From Candidatus Saccharimonadales bacterium (GTDB lineage: Bacteria; Patescibacteriota; Saccharimonadia; Saccharimonadales; Saccharimonadaceae): 64,000 bases of DNA. The stretch spans positions 1 to 64,000 of the forward strand of contig JBDSSF010000004.1 of NCBI GenBank assembly GCA_039928925.1. The letters run 5' to 3'. A program made the position numbers and the translations under genes. The notes below the pieces were generated by a model. That model did not search any database and had not been told where the DNA came from. It saw only the letters and a program-made list of their open reading frames with translations. Shown here in pieces: positions 8,707-17,587 of the stretch (position 1 is the first letter of the stretch; each line of letters begins with the position of its first letter).

Positions 8707-9690
8707 ATGGGATCTAAACGTAAGCTAGACGCTAGATCATTTGCGCAACAGAAACGCAAACGTCGCCAGTGGCTGACGTTTGTTCGCATGTGTCGCTATG
8801 GTATTAATAACTTCAGTCGTAATGCTTGGCTTACTGTCGCTGCAACTGCGGTGATGACCATAACTCTTTTAATTGTCTTTATGACTATGGCCGCTCGTCA
8901 GACATTAGTTGACACTGTTGATCAAATTAAAGAAAAAGTTGACATGTCTATTTATCTCAAAAGCGACACTTCCGATTCTGATGCGAATACCATTAAATCT
9001 CAATTGCAGAAATTATCATCAGTTCGACGAGTAACATTTATTAGTGCAGAACAGGCTAGGACTGATAATGCAAATAACAATAAAGATAATATTGATGTAC
9101 TTAACGCTATAAAAGAAGCTACCAATAAGCTACCAAGTACTCTTCGTATTAACCTTAATGACATTAATGATACTAGCCAACTTGATAATTTTGTTAAGAT
9201 GAATAAAGATCTTAAAGATCACATCGATCCAAATCGTCCGCCATCATTCGCGGGTGAAAGGCGAGATGCAATTCAAAATATCGGTAGATGGGTTGGATTT
9301 GCTGAAAAAATTGGTTTAGGTGCAAGCGCACTCTTTGTCATCATTTCATCACTCATAGTCTTTAATACGATACGTATGGCAATCTTCAATCGCAAAGAAG
9401 AGATTCAGATGATGAAGCTTATTGGTGCTGACCGTAGCTTCATCCGTGGTCCATTTGTCGTAGAGGCAATTGTCTATGGTTTTATTGCTGCAATTACCGC
9501 AACTGTGCTTGGTATGGTCATTTTGTATACCTCAAGCGAAAAACTGTTAAGTTATGGCGTTGTCATTCAGCCAACAATAGATTTTGCTACAACCTATATT
9601 GGTCTCGTACTACTTGCTATGATTATCCTGGGTGCTATTATTGGAGTTCTTTCATCCTTGTTTGCAACACGTAAATATTTAAAGATTTAA
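8707..9690 (+). CDS. ftsX: Cell division protein FtsX
   Basis: Membrane subunit of FtsEX. A basic cytoplasmic N-terminus is followed by a first membrane helix (~40-62), an extracytoplasmic domain (~65-195) and three further helices (~200-222, ~255-277, ~298-320), the standard FtsX topology. The end RKYLKI is typical. It is coupled to ftsE and followed directly by the gene of the likely target hydrolase. Length (327 aa) is close to the family's. Confidence 0.93.
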   Translation: MGSKRKLDARSFAQQKRKRRQWLTFVRMCRYGINNFSRNAWLTVAATAVMTITLLIVFMTMAARQTLVDTVDQIKEKVDMSIYLKSDTSDSDANTIKSQLQKLSSVRRVTFISAEQARTDNANNNKDNIDVLNAIKEATNKLPSTLRINLNDINDTSQLDNFVKMNKDLKDHIDPNRPPSFAGERRDAIQNIGRWVGFAEKIGLGASALFVIISSLIVFNTIRMAIFNRKEEIQMMKLIGADRSFIRGPFVVEAIVYGFIAAITATVLGMVILYTSSEKLLSYGVVIQPTIDFATTYIGLVLLAMIILGAIIGVLSSLFATRKYLKI

Positions 9691-9704
9691 CGAAGGTGAA
9701 TAGA

Positions 9705-9733
9705 TTGACATTATATAAAGCTTATGCTAAAAT
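9705..9733 (+). promoter_or_regulatory. Consensus promoter of the CHAP hydrolase gene (leaderless)
   Basis: TTGACA (9705-9710), 17-bp spacer, TAAAAT (9728-9733), then 7 nt to ATG 9741. It lies just downstream of the ftsX stop and lets the hydrolase be made separately from ftsEX. Confidence 0.75.
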
Positions 9734-9740
9734 CAAATTA

Positions 9741-10925
9741 ATGAAACAGCGGTCCGCCACACCAGTTTCGATCTCTCTTCCGACAAAGATTTCTCTTGTC
9801 GCAGTTGCTATCTTAATGGCAGCAGCAGGACCTCTTGCTATGACTCAAAAAACGTATGCAGATAAGTACGATGATCAGATTAATTCAATTCAAAATGATA
9901 TTAATCAGTACGAGGCTCAAGCTGCAATTCTTCGTGGTCAAGCTGACACGTTACAACAGAAGCTTACTTCACTTTCAATTGAGAAGGCGCAAATTCAAGC
10001 ACAAGTTGACATCAGTCAAGCACAATACGATCAATTGATCGCGAAAATTGTTCAAACTGAAAAGGATATCAAAAGTAATCAAGATGGTCTAGGCGAGATA
10101 ATCGCAAATATGTATGTTGATGACTCTATTTCACCTCTTGAAATGCTTGCAAGTAGTAAAAACATTGGTGACTACGTCGATAAGCAGGAGTTTAGAACTG
10201 TTATTCGGGATCAACTTAGCACAACGATTGATTCTATTAAAAAGTTGAAAACTGACCTTGAGACACAAAAGGCTGATGTTACGAAAGTTCTCGCTAATCA
10301 GAAGAACTCACGTGATGCACTCGCGGCTAAAGAAGCTGAACAGCAAGCACTCGTTGACCAAACGAGAGGTCAGGAAGCAGCGTACCAACAACTTTCAGCT
10401 CAACAACATGCGAAACAGGATCAGATTCGTCAGCAGCAGCAGGCTGCAATCGCTGCGGCGATCGCTTCAAGTGGCGGTAGTACACTAATTGCAGGTGGTG
10501 CTGCTCCAGATTACCCATGGAATAGTGGTAACTGTCCTATGACTGGCTACTACTCTCTAGGTGGTGCAGATGGTAATGGCGGTGATGGCAAAGGCTACGG
10601 TTGTCGTCAATGTGCTAGTTATGCTGCGTGGCGTGTTGCTCGTGAAACAGGGTTGTATCCGATAAACTGGGGTAATGCGACTAACTTCCCAGCAAGTGCA
10701 CGTGCTTCTGGATTTAGCACCGGCTATTCACCTCGAGTTGGATCACTTGCGGTTATGCATGCTGGTACAGGTCCAGAAGGACATGTAGCTTGGGTTGAGG
10801 CCGTGAACGGTGATGGTACTCTTATCGTCAGCCAATACAACTACAACTATGGGGCTGGGTGGGGTATGTATAGTAAGATGCAACTATCAGCAAGTATTTT
10901 CCAAGAATACGTCTATATCAAATAA
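9741..10925 (+). CDS. Secreted coiled-coil CHAP-domain peptidoglycan hydrolase (PcsB-like)
   Basis: Exported hydrolase likely activated by FtsEX. A signal peptide or anchor (~15-40, ending near KTYA) is followed by a long Gln/Lys-rich coiled coil (~45-235), an Ala/Gly linker, and a CHAP amidase/endopeptidase domain (~260-394) with catalytic Cys in GYGCRQCASYA (~291) and His in EGHVAWVE (~348). This architecture and the place after ftsEX match Streptococcus PcsB. The start at 9741 is set by the promoter 7 nt upstream; a GTG in frame at 9696 lies upstream of that promoter's start point. The bond cleaved is not known. Confidence 0.88.
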   Translation: MKQRSATPVSISLPTKISLVAVAILMAAAGPLAMTQKTYADKYDDQINSIQNDINQYEAQAAILRGQADTLQQKLTSLSIEKAQIQAQVDISQAQYDQLIAKIVQTEKDIKSNQDGLGEIIANMYVDDSISPLEMLASSKNIGDYVDKQEFRTVIRDQLSTTIDSIKKLKTDLETQKADVTKVLANQKNSRDALAAKEAEQQALVDQTRGQEAAYQQLSAQQHAKQDQIRQQQQAAIAAAIASSGGSTLIAGGAAPDYPWNSGNCPMTGYYSLGGADGNGGDGKGYGCRQCASYAAWRVARETGLYPINWGNATNFPASARASGFSTGYSPRVGSLAVMHAGTGPEGHVAWVEAVNGDGTLIVSQYNYNYGAGWGMYSKMQLSASIFQEYVYIK

Positions 10926-10950
10926 ATATTAACTGCAGTTAAAAATACAT

Positions 10951-10979
10951 AGCGCATCACAAGAGTGGTGCGCTATAAT
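10951..10979 (+). terminator. Hairpin overlapping the next -10 box
   Basis: AGCGCATCAC-aaga-GTGGTGCGCT (one G-T pair) at 10951-10974 ends the hydrolase gene. Its last base is the first of TATAAT (10974-10979), the -10 box of the S41 protease gene. Confidence 0.5.
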
Positions 10980-11013
10980 CATAAGAGTTATTTAGATAGA
11001 AATAGGGGCTAAC

Positions 11014-12228
11014 GTGCACGTAAACCAGGATATCGTAGAAGCAAAGTCACGCGAACATGGCGTATCAAAATCGACACTTTTCATTGCAATTGCACTTACT
11101 GCAGTCATTGGATTTATCGGAGGAACAAGAAGCGACGAAATTATTGGTGCAGTCGGACCTGTACTGGGTCTTAAGGTAGCGACTGGAAAAGTCGATCTAA
11201 GTTCTGTTCAGGCGACATACCAACAACTAAAGTTACATTTTGATGGTACACTCGATGATAAAAAATTAATAGAAGGTGCAAGCCGTGGACTAGTTGCAGC
11301 GGCGGGGGATCAATACACTGTATATATGAATGCCCAAGAAGCTTCTGACTTTGACAAAGAGCTTACTGGTGACATCGGTGCTGGTGTAGGGGCTGAAATA
11401 GGAGTTAAAGACGGCCATCCGTATGTTATCCGTGTCCTTGCGGATAATCCAGCTGAGAAGGCAGGGGTGCATGCTGGTGATGTTATAATCACCGTCAATG
11501 ATGAGGCTACGAGCGGCTGGACATCTGATAAGACAGCGACGAAAATTCGTGGTGACGCAGGGACGACAGTTAAGCTAACTGTGCAGCGAGGTGCTGAATC
11601 GAAAGAATTCACGCTCACGAGGGCAAAAGTAAACAATCCAAGTGTTAGTTCAACTATTGATAATAACATTGGCATTATGACCATTACGCGTTTTGATGAG
11701 CAGACAGGTGACGAGGCACGACGTGCAGCACAGTCATTTAAACAGGCCGGTGTGAAGGGTGTCATTCTTGATCTTCGTGGTAATGGGGGTGGTTACGTAA
11801 CTGCCGCTCAGGATGTGGCCGGGCTGTGGCTAAATGATAAAGTTGTCGTAAGCGAAAGAACGAATGGTAAAGTTACAGATGAACTACGATCTGGCAGTAA
11901 CGCGATCCTAGAGGGTCTTCCGACAGCCGTAGTCGTTAATGGCGGAAGCGCCAGTGCCAGCGAAATAGTCTCAGGTGCGTTACAAGACAATAAGGCCGCT
12001 ACATTAGTTGGGGACAAGACGTTTGGCAAGGGAACCGTACAGCAAATTATAGATTTTGCAAATGGTACTAGGCTAAAAGTTACTGTCGGCAGGTGGTATA
12101 CACCAAACGGTAAGAATATTACAAAAGAAGGCATCATGCCAAATACAAGTGTCTCGCTTACGCAGGCGGACAGCGATGCGGGCCGTGACCCGCAGCTTGA
12201 TGCCGCTAAAGCGGTAGTCACGAAGTAG
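11014..12228 (+). CDS. C-terminal processing peptidase (S41 family, PDZ)
   Basis: Membrane-anchored serine protease of the CtpA/Prc family, which trims envelope proteins and regulates hydrolases outside the membrane. A single N-terminal helix (~20-37) precedes a PDZ domain (~115-205, GAGVGAEIG, NPAEKAGVHAGDVI) and the S41 core (~215-385). The catalytic Ser is in GGSASASE (~310-317, Ser ~314) and the Lys in FGKGT (~339). It starts with GTG, preceded by AGGGG at ~7 nt. The gene follows the FtsEX-CHAP unit, so a role in controlling that hydrolase is plausible but inferred. Confidence 0.92.
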   Translation: MHVNQDIVEAKSREHGVSKSTLFIAIALTAVIGFIGGTRSDEIIGAVGPVLGLKVATGKVDLSSVQATYQQLKLHFDGTLDDKKLIEGASRGLVAAAGDQYTVYMNAQEASDFDKELTGDIGAGVGAEIGVKDGHPYVIRVLADNPAEKAGVHAGDVIITVNDEATSGWTSDKTATKIRGDAGTTVKLTVQRGAESKEFTLTRAKVNNPSVSSTIDNNIGIMTITRFDEQTGDEARRAAQSFKQAGVKGVILDLRGNGGGYVTAAQDVAGLWLNDKVVVSERTNGKVTDELRSGSNAILEGLPTAVVVNGGSASASEIVSGALQDNKAATLVGDKTFGKGTVQQIIDFANGTRLKVTVGRWYTPNGKNITKEGIMPNTSVSLTQADSDAGRDPQLDAAKAVVTK

Positions 12229-12245
12229 CACCGCTTGTGCTTTTT
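12227..12245 (+). terminator. Short terminator after the S41 protease gene
   Basis: AGCAC-cgctt-GTGCT stem, overlapping the stop codon, then five T. The stem is only 5 bp. Confidence 0.4.
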
Positions 12246-12273
12246 GTGATAAGTATGTAGTATAAGGATATAT

Positions 12274-12657
12274 ATGGACGAAAAGAAAAAGATTTTACTC
12301 GTAGAAGATGACGTGGCATTGGCTGCGGTATATAAGTCCCGACTAGAGTTGGAAGGATTTATCATTCAAGAAGTCAATAACGGCGAGGAAGCGTTATCTG
12401 CAGCGGTATCATTCAGGCCTGACTTGATTTTACTCGATGCAATGATGCCGAAAATTAGTGGTTTCGATGTACTAGATATTCTACGTAATACACCAGAAAC
12501 AACTAATATCCGCGTCATCATGCTTACCGCTCTTAGTCAGACGAAGGACAAAGAGCGTGCTGAGTCGCTTGGGGTTGACGATTATCTTGTTAAGTCACAG
12601 GTTGTTATCGGTGATGTAGTTGCTCGAGTGAAATTTCATCTTGGCATAACAGTTTAA
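12274..12657 (+). CDS. Single-domain response regulator (CheY-like receiver)
   Basis: Receiver domain only, 127 aa, with no output domain. Acidic pair EDD (11-13), phosphoacceptor Asp ~55 in LILLDAMMPK, Thr in MLTALS and Lys in YLVKSQ are all present. TATAAG (12261-12266) lies 7 nt before the ATG, so the mRNA is probably leaderless. The block MMPKISGFDVLDILRNT is nearly identical to that of the receiver at 61.6-62.6 kb, so the two are paralogues and may share a kinase. No kinase gene is adjacent. Confidence 0.93.
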   Translation: MDEKKKILLVEDDVALAAVYKSRLELEGFIIQEVNNGEEALSAAVSFRPDLILLDAMMPKISGFDVLDILRNTPETTNIRVIMLTALSQTKDKERAESLGVDDYLVKSQVVIGDVVARVKFHLGITV

Positions 12658-12678
12658 GTTTTTTAAATTCTAAATTAT

Positions 12679-12704
12679 ATACAGCTCCCTTCGAGGAGCT
12701 GTAT
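12679..12704 (+). terminator. Terminator after the receiver gene
   Basis: Perfect 10-bp stem ATACAGCTCC / GGAGCTGTAT with a 6-nt loop; weak T run. Confidence 0.55.
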
Positions 12705-12732
12705 TGACTTATTAGTATAAGTATGATATTAT
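12704..12732 (+). promoter_or_regulatory. Promoter of the 12.76-kb gene
   Basis: TTGACT (12704-12709), 17 bp, TATTAT (12727-12732). It begins on the last base of the preceding terminator. Confidence 0.7.
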
Positions 12733-12757
12733 TTGTTTATAAAAGAATAACATAAAC

Positions 12758-13861
12758 ATGTCTGAAAAATTATACATTACACCAGAACCAGGCAAGACAG
12801 TACTTGTCGAAAATCCAGAAACAAATGTTATTTCTGTTGAAAATATGACAGGTAGATCTTACTCTCCAACGAATAATGGAGGTGACTATCTCATTGAAGT
12901 TGGCACTCCATATGAAAGAAATAAAGGCGCTATATTGTCTGTTGACGCTGCTCATGAAATGTCACACGAGCTTTTAACTGATGCCTATCAAGCGCATTTA
13001 GCCGAACAACTAAGTGGCTTATCTGGAAAAGAGCCTTTCTATCTTCCACCTGAGCACGTTCGTTCCATGAGAATGAATCTTGGAAATGGAAAGGTACTTG
13101 ACTACAATCACATCGGCTATATAAAACGTTCAAATGGAGATAGAGGTTCTATTATTCAGCATACTGACGAGAATGGTCGTCTTCATACCGAGAAGGCTGA
13201 ACTGTTATTTGCAGATCCTATGTATGAATACATTGATGATATTGAAATAACTCGATCACGAAAAATCGGCTTATCAGTTTTAGATAAAGTTAAAGTAGAA
13301 GCTCCATCTACACATGAAATTGCAAAAAATCCTCGACTTCAAAAACTATTTGAACCATTTGTACGTTCAGACAATTCTCGAGAAAAACAAATTCAATATG
13401 ATAGATTCGTTGATGAAGATACAAAACTAATAGCAGAAGATCGACTTAAGAGAACAGTCATGTACGAGGATGGTCTGAGGGCTATCCTGGAGAGTCACGC
13501 ACACTCCGAAATTACAGCATCTACGGTTGATGCGCTCCGCGAGGATGCTAATTTACGATATGAAGTAGGAGTGTACTTTATAGATAAGATAAATAGACTT
13601 GTAAAATCTGACGGTGCAATAAAGGAATATGGATTTGGTGATAGGATTATACGTAACGGCCAAAAAAATCCGAATGCTCGTACTATTCCCGTTCCTATAA
13701 CTAGTCGAGAGTGGTCGGCTGCGTTGGCCCTATCGATGATAGACGGCACGTTTAATGGTCTTCATGGTGGTAAGAACGATACTGTTGAATATAATGACAA
13801 TAACCAAGCAATTCAAGGTCAGCACCGAGATGCTGCCTACACATTACTACAAACTAGATAG
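12758..13861 (+). CDS. Hypothetical protein, 367 aa
   Basis: Not recognised. A soluble, acidic protein without signal peptide or membrane helices. The N-terminal half is rich in short beta-like segments and a potential His/Glu cluster (AAHEMSHELL, ~63-72, which superficially resembles HExxH but is not one). The middle is charged and helical, and the C-terminal ~100 residues include SREWSAALALSMIDGTFNGLHGG split across ~325-348. It has its own promoter and a bidirectional terminator, hence is monocistronic. The leader has no clear Shine-Dalgarno. Confidence 0.75.
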   Translation: MSEKLYITPEPGKTVLVENPETNVISVENMTGRSYSPTNNGGDYLIEVGTPYERNKGAILSVDAAHEMSHELLTDAYQAHLAEQLSGLSGKEPFYLPPEHVRSMRMNLGNGKVLDYNHIGYIKRSNGDRGSIIQHTDENGRLHTEKAELLFADPMYEYIDDIEITRSRKIGLSVLDKVKVEAPSTHEIAKNPRLQKLFEPFVRSDNSREKQIQYDRFVDEDTKLIAEDRLKRTVMYEDGLRAILESHAHSEITASTVDALREDANLRYEVGVYFIDKINRLVKSDGAIKEYGFGDRIIRNGQKNPNARTIPVPITSREWSAALALSMIDGTFNGLHGGKNDTVEYNDNNQAIQGQHRDAAYTLLQTR

Positions 13862-13867
13862 CAAATA

Positions 13868-13896
13868 AATAACTCCGCCACAAAAGCGGAGTTATT
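13868..13896. terminator. Bidirectional terminator
   Basis: AATAACTCCGC-N7-GCGGAGTTATT, a perfect 11-bp stem between two convergent genes. Confidence 0.75.
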
Positions 13897-13913
13897 ATAG
13901 AGATGAATTGTTT

Positions 13914-14186
13914 CTACTTAACAGAAACTTGCGTACGAGAAACACTCTTGCCAGTAAAATGGCCTTTTTTAACTTTACTAAATTCAATGATGCCATCGAT
14001 AGCAGCATGAATAGTAAAATTACGGCTGATGAACGTACCAGGACCAGCAACTTTTGTACTACCAGTTTGGCGTACGAGTACTTCGCCCGTACGAACCGTT
14101 TGACCACCAAAACGTTTGACACCTAGTCGTTGACCGGCGTTGTTGTGGATATTTTTAGCGGAACCGCCAGCTTTCACATGTGACAT
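13914..14186 (-). CDS. rpmA: 50S ribosomal protein bL27
   Basis: Small basic protein of the large ribosomal subunit whose N-terminus reaches the peptidyl transferase centre. The 90-aa sequence has the family signature (HVKAGGSAKN, GQRLGVKRFGGQ, GEVLVRQTG, GPGTF). It begins MSHVKAGGS and lacks the N-terminal extension cleaved in Firmicutes. An AAGGAG site lies 8 nt before the ATG, so this highly expressed gene is not leaderless. rplU is not adjacent. Confidence 0.95.
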   Translation of the reverse strand: MSHVKAGGSAKNIHNNAGQRLGVKRFGGQTVRTGEVLVRQTGSTKVAGPGTFISRNFTIHAAIDGIIEFSKVKKGHFTGKSVSRTQVSVK

Positions 14187-14272
14187 AGAGCAAACTCCTT
14201 ATAGTTTCTAAAATCAATCTGTTCAATTGTAGCGAAATTACGACTATTCGTCAAGGGCTAGGCTGTATGTTT

Positions 14273-15451
14273 CTAGATCTTTGTTAAAACTAGCAGCTCA
14301 CGTGCTACGATTTGATCATCACGGTAGTACAAGAGGTCAGATCGCTCTAAGCCAGCAAACTTAACATGTTCAAATCCATATTTTTCAACGGCCTGAGTTA
14401 ACTGGAGATGAGTGAATCGTCCAGATTCATCACGCCATGCGGGGATAGCTATGCAGAGTGGAGTACCAGCCTGTAATTGAGTGGAAATATTAGCGAGAAA
14501 AGTACTCATGATATGCTGGCAATTCTTACGTACTTGATCGAGCTTTACCGGAGAGGGCGGTGCGCTAAATGGCTGCCCTAAATAACCTTCACAAATAACA
14601 GCATCTATAGGGCTATTCCAGGTAGCTGTCATCGCATCATCAATTTTTAAGGTAATAGTAGGATTCACTTGATGTGTTTCTTTCAGCCAATCAAGGTTAA
14701 CTTCTGAATATTGAATCATTTTTTCTGATATATCAGTACCGTAGGTATCGTAGCCTATCAGGGCTGCTTCTTGTAAGACAACACCTGTTCCACAAAAAGG
14801 ATCGAGGATTCGTGGACGTTTTGTAGTATCCGTTATATGAATTTTGGCGAGATTAATCATGATTTGAGCTAGTTTTGGCGGCAACATACCAACAAAGGCG
14901 TCACGCTTAGGTCGCATTTGATCACGACGAGTGTATGCTGTGATATTTTGCGCGCCAGTACTTTCGGCAATAATAATACGACCACCTCGCGAACGAACTA
15001 CGAGCAGTTCGACTTTATTATTAGATAGCCCAAGTTTATTATGGTGTGAAGTTGCAGAATTTAATGCGAGGTCATTGTTAGGTATTAATCTAAGGCTAAC
15101 ACCTGATTTTTTTAGCTTTTGTTTAAGAATAATTCCTGTTTTTTGGATATCATATGGCGAAGTATCAAATCCGTAGGTACTAATACCGAGCGTGATTTTA
15201 CCTTCAAACTGTGCCCAGATTCGTAGATACTCTTGTACAATTTTTGTGCTTGTTTTATGCCAGTCACCAGTAGGGAGTTCGGCAATCACTTTTCCTGCTT
15301 TAAGGGTGCCACCAAGTTTAGTGATATCAAAATCATCACTCAAGATGGTTGCTGATGTGTCAGAAAACCAACGAACATTGTCACTTTCGAAGTAACGTTC
15401 TAATTCGGCGACACCTATAACGGGCTGTCTGCCAAGGATCGCAATATACAT
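14273..15451 (-). CDS. TRM11-like RNA methyltransferase (putative)
   Basis: SAM-dependent methyltransferase. The N-terminal ~170 residues resemble the THUMP-containing part of Trm11/TrmG10-type enzymes. The C-terminal Rossmann fold has the SAM loop DPFCGTGVVLQEA and the next acidic strand YGTDIS. The catalytic position normally DPPY reads DAVICEGYLG, so the proline pair is missing. I place the start at 15451 (MYIAILGRQP) because a -10 box TATACT (15459-15464, minus strand) lies 7 nt upstream; an in-frame start 13 codons earlier is inside that promoter. RNA and base targets are unknown. Confidence 0.75.
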   Translation of the reverse strand: MYIAILGRQPVIGVAELERYFESDNVRWFSDTSATILSDDFDITKLGGTLKAGKVIAELPTGDWHKTSTKIVQEYLRIWAQFEGKITLGISTYGFDTSPYDIQKTGIILKQKLKKSGVSLRLIPNNDLALNSATSHHNKLGLSNNKVELLVVRSRGGRIIIAESTGAQNITAYTRRDQMRPKRDAFVGMLPPKLAQIMINLAKIHITDTTKRPRILDPFCGTGVVLQEAALIGYDTYGTDISEKMIQYSEVNLDWLKETHQVNPTITLKIDDAMTATWNSPIDAVICEGYLGQPFSAPPSPVKLDQVRKNCQHIMSTFLANISTQLQAGTPLCIAIPAWRDESGRFTHLQLTQAVEKYGFEHVKFAGLERSDLLYYRDDQIVARELLVLTKI

Positions 15452-15458
15452 ATCACTT

Positions 15459-15468
15459 AGTATATAAT
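15459..15468. promoter_or_regulatory. Overlapping divergent leaderless promoters
   Basis: TATAAT (15463-15468, plus) ends 6 nt before ATG 15475. TATACT (15459-15464, minus) ends 7 nt before ATG 15451. The two -10 boxes share 2 bp. Confidence 0.65.
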
Positions 15469-15474
15469 ACATAT

Positions 15475-16521
15475 ATGTCTTTTCGAGCATGGATGAGTAT
15501 TTTTACCTTTTTATTGATTGCAGTAATTGTATTTTTTTCAAGGCACGAACTTTACAGAGCCTGGGAGCTACTAGGTCAAGTTAATATCTGGCTTCTTTTA
15601 TTGCTTATACCTTTGCAAATCCTTTCATACTACGCAGTAGGTGAGATGGTGTTCTCGTATCTTCGTTCAAAAAAATCCATTGATCATATACCACCACTAA
15701 CACTTGCTAGATTGTCTCTTGAAATGAATTTTGTAAATCATATTCTGCCAAGCGGTGGCGTTAGCGGCGTCTCATACATGAGCTGGCGCCTTGGAGGTTA
15801 TGGTGTATCGGCTGGACGAGCCACGATGGCGCAGGGTGTTCGCTTTACTATGGGATTTGCTGCATATATTACGCTTCTTCTTTTGGCACTTCTAGCAGTA
15901 ACTATCGACGGTAATATTAATCGATGGATTATTTTAGTGAGTGGTGCGCTAATCACATTTCTTGTTGGTACGATGGTCGGAGGAGTATTTCTTATTAGTA
16001 GTTCTGCGAGAATTACAAAGTTCGGCCAATGGCTAACGCGATCCATCAACACACTTGTTCGGAGGGTGAGTTTCGGTCGTGTTAAGAAACTATTAAAGGA
16101 TGACAAAGTTCATAATTTTCTTCATGATATACATACCGATTTTGTTGAACTACGCCGTGAAAAAAGAATCTTACTGAAGCCCTTCTTGTGGGGTATTCTT
16201 ATGAATATTACAGAAGTTGGGTTATTCATGGTGACGTTCTGGGCACTGGGTGAGAGTGTTAATCCAGCGCCAATTATGATTGCCTTCGGAGTGGCTACTT
16301 TTGCGGGTGTGTTCGTCGTAACCCCTGGTGGAGCAGGTGCATATGAGGCAATTATGGTGGGCTTTGTGACACTTGCTGGGGTGTCGGGTAGTGTTGCGAT
16401 CGCTGGAATTGTTCTTACTCGTGTTATTTTGCTCTTTGGCACCATCGTTCTAGGATATGTGTTTTATCAACTTGCACTTTTAAAATATGGAAAAGGCAAC
16501 AAACCCAACCTTCAGCGTTAG
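15475..16521 (+). CDS. Lysylphosphatidylglycerol synthase-type transmembrane protein (UPF0104)
   Basis: Integral membrane protein of ~8 helices resembling the flippase half of MprF and the UPF0104/AglD family. Segments include ~5-22, ~38-58, ~122-145, ~150-175, ~240-262, ~268-290 and ~305-335, with the conserved LPSGGVSGVSYM (~87-98) and TPGGAGAYEAIMV (~282-294). There is no soluble aminoacyl-transferase domain. It may flip a lipid or glycolipid; the substrate is unknown. The 3' end overlaps xseA by 35 bp. Confidence 0.85.
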   Translation: MSFRAWMSIFTFLLIAVIVFFSRHELYRAWELLGQVNIWLLLLLIPLQILSYYAVGEMVFSYLRSKKSIDHIPPLTLARLSLEMNFVNHILPSGGVSGVSYMSWRLGGYGVSAGRATMAQGVRFTMGFAAYITLLLLALLAVTIDGNINRWIILVSGALITFLVGTMVGGVFLISSSARITKFGQWLTRSINTLVRRVSFGRVKKLLKDDKVHNFLHDIHTDFVELRREKRILLKPFLWGILMNITEVGLFMVTFWALGESVNPAPIMIAFGVATFAGVFVVTPGGAGAYEAIMVGFVTLAGVSGSVAIAGIVLTRVILLFGTIVLGYVFYQLALLKYGKGNKPNLQR

Positions 16522-17587
16522 CGATTTCATTGCGCTAACTAATCAAACTCTCGAGTATTCGTACCCGACTGTTGAAGTCGAGGGTGAGGTGAGTAGCTTC
16601 AAAATTAATCAAGGTAAGTACGTTTTCTTCGACATTAAGGATGCTGGAGCAAGTGTTGGCTGTTTTATGACTGTATGGCAGTTACGTGTTCCGATCGAAG
16701 ATGGTATGAAGGTAGTTGTCACTGCAACACCTAAATTAACGCAGTGGGGCAAGTTCAGTCTTACCGTTCGCATGGTTCGACCTAGTGGTGAAGGGGGTCT
16801 GAAAAAAAGTTTTGAAATCCTAAAAGAAAAACTTGACAAAGAAGGACTGTTTGCGGAAGATCGTAAACGTTCTTTACCGACAATTCCGACTCACGTTGCG
16901 GTAATTAGCTCAATTCAAGCAGCAGGATATGCAGATTTTATGAAAATTATCGATGATCGCTGGGGAGGTATTGTTATAGATGTTGCGCATGTACAGGTTC
17001 AAGGTACGAGCGCACCGGATCAAATTATCAAGGCACTTGCATACATAAATGCACAGGAAACTCCTCCTGAGGTCATTGTCATTATTCGAGGGGGAGGAAG
17101 TGCTGATGATCTCAGTGCATTTAATGACGAGCTCCTCGTGCGTGCAGTAGCCGCAAGTCGCGTCCCAACGTTAGTCGGCGTTGGTCATGAGATTGACACA
17201 AGCTTAGTAGATATGGTGGCTGACGTACGTGCGGCGACTCCGAGCAATGCGGCTCAGCTATTAGCTCCGGATCGCCATGAATATATCCGTCATGTTCAGC
17301 GGCGAGTGGTTGGGCTCCTTCCTCGTGTTGAACAGAGTATTCTAGGCCAACAAGATGCAGTACGGAAAGTAATAGGTTCGACTATTGATAAAATTGATTT
17401 GCGTATTAGTGATAGACTCACGCTTATAGCCGGTGTTCGCCGAGTTCTAGATGAACTTGATCCAAATCGCGTTCTTACTCGAGGCTACGCACTTATACGC
17501 GGTACCATAAAGATCGGCTCAATTATAGAAATTGAAAAGACAGATGCTATTATAAAAGCAGAGGTAAAACATGTCGACACGAAGTAA
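16487..17587 (+). CDS. xseA: Exodeoxyribonuclease VII large subunit
   Basis: Catalytic subunit of ExoVII, a single-strand DNA exonuclease. An OB-fold (~8-100: EVEGEVSSFKINQGKYVFFDIKD) is followed by the nuclease domain (~120-300) with VAVISSIQAAGYADF, VIVIIRGGGSADDLSAFND split around ~198-215, and VGVGHEIDTSLVDMVADVRAATPS. The usual long C-terminal coiled coil is short, giving 366 aa against ~450 in E. coli. It overlaps the preceding gene and the small-subunit gene xseB (17 bp). Confidence 0.93.
   Translation: MEKATNPTFSVSDFIALTNQTLEYSYPTVEVEGEVSSFKINQGKYVFFDIKDAGASVGCFMTVWQLRVPIEDGMKVVVTATPKLTQWGKFSLTVRMVRPSGEGGLKKSFEILKEKLDKEGLFAEDRKRSLPTIPTHVAVISSIQAAGYADFMKIIDDRWGGIVIDVAHVQVQGTSAPDQIIKALAYINAQETPPEVIVIIRGGGSADDLSAFNDELLVRAVAASRVPTLVGVGHEIDTSLVDMVADVRAATPSNAAQLLAPDRHEYIRHVQRRVVGLLPRVEQSILGQQDAVRKVIGSTIDKIDLRISDRLTLIAGVRRVLDELDPNRVLTRGYALIRGTIKIGSIIEIEKTDAIIKAEVKHVDTK

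Noticed and set aside
12820-12832. HExxH zinc protease in the 12.76-kb protein
   Set aside because: The segment is HEMSHE, with the wrong spacing.
13914-14186. rplU-rpmA operon
   Set aside because: No rplU-like ORF is adjacent; the next genes are unrelated.
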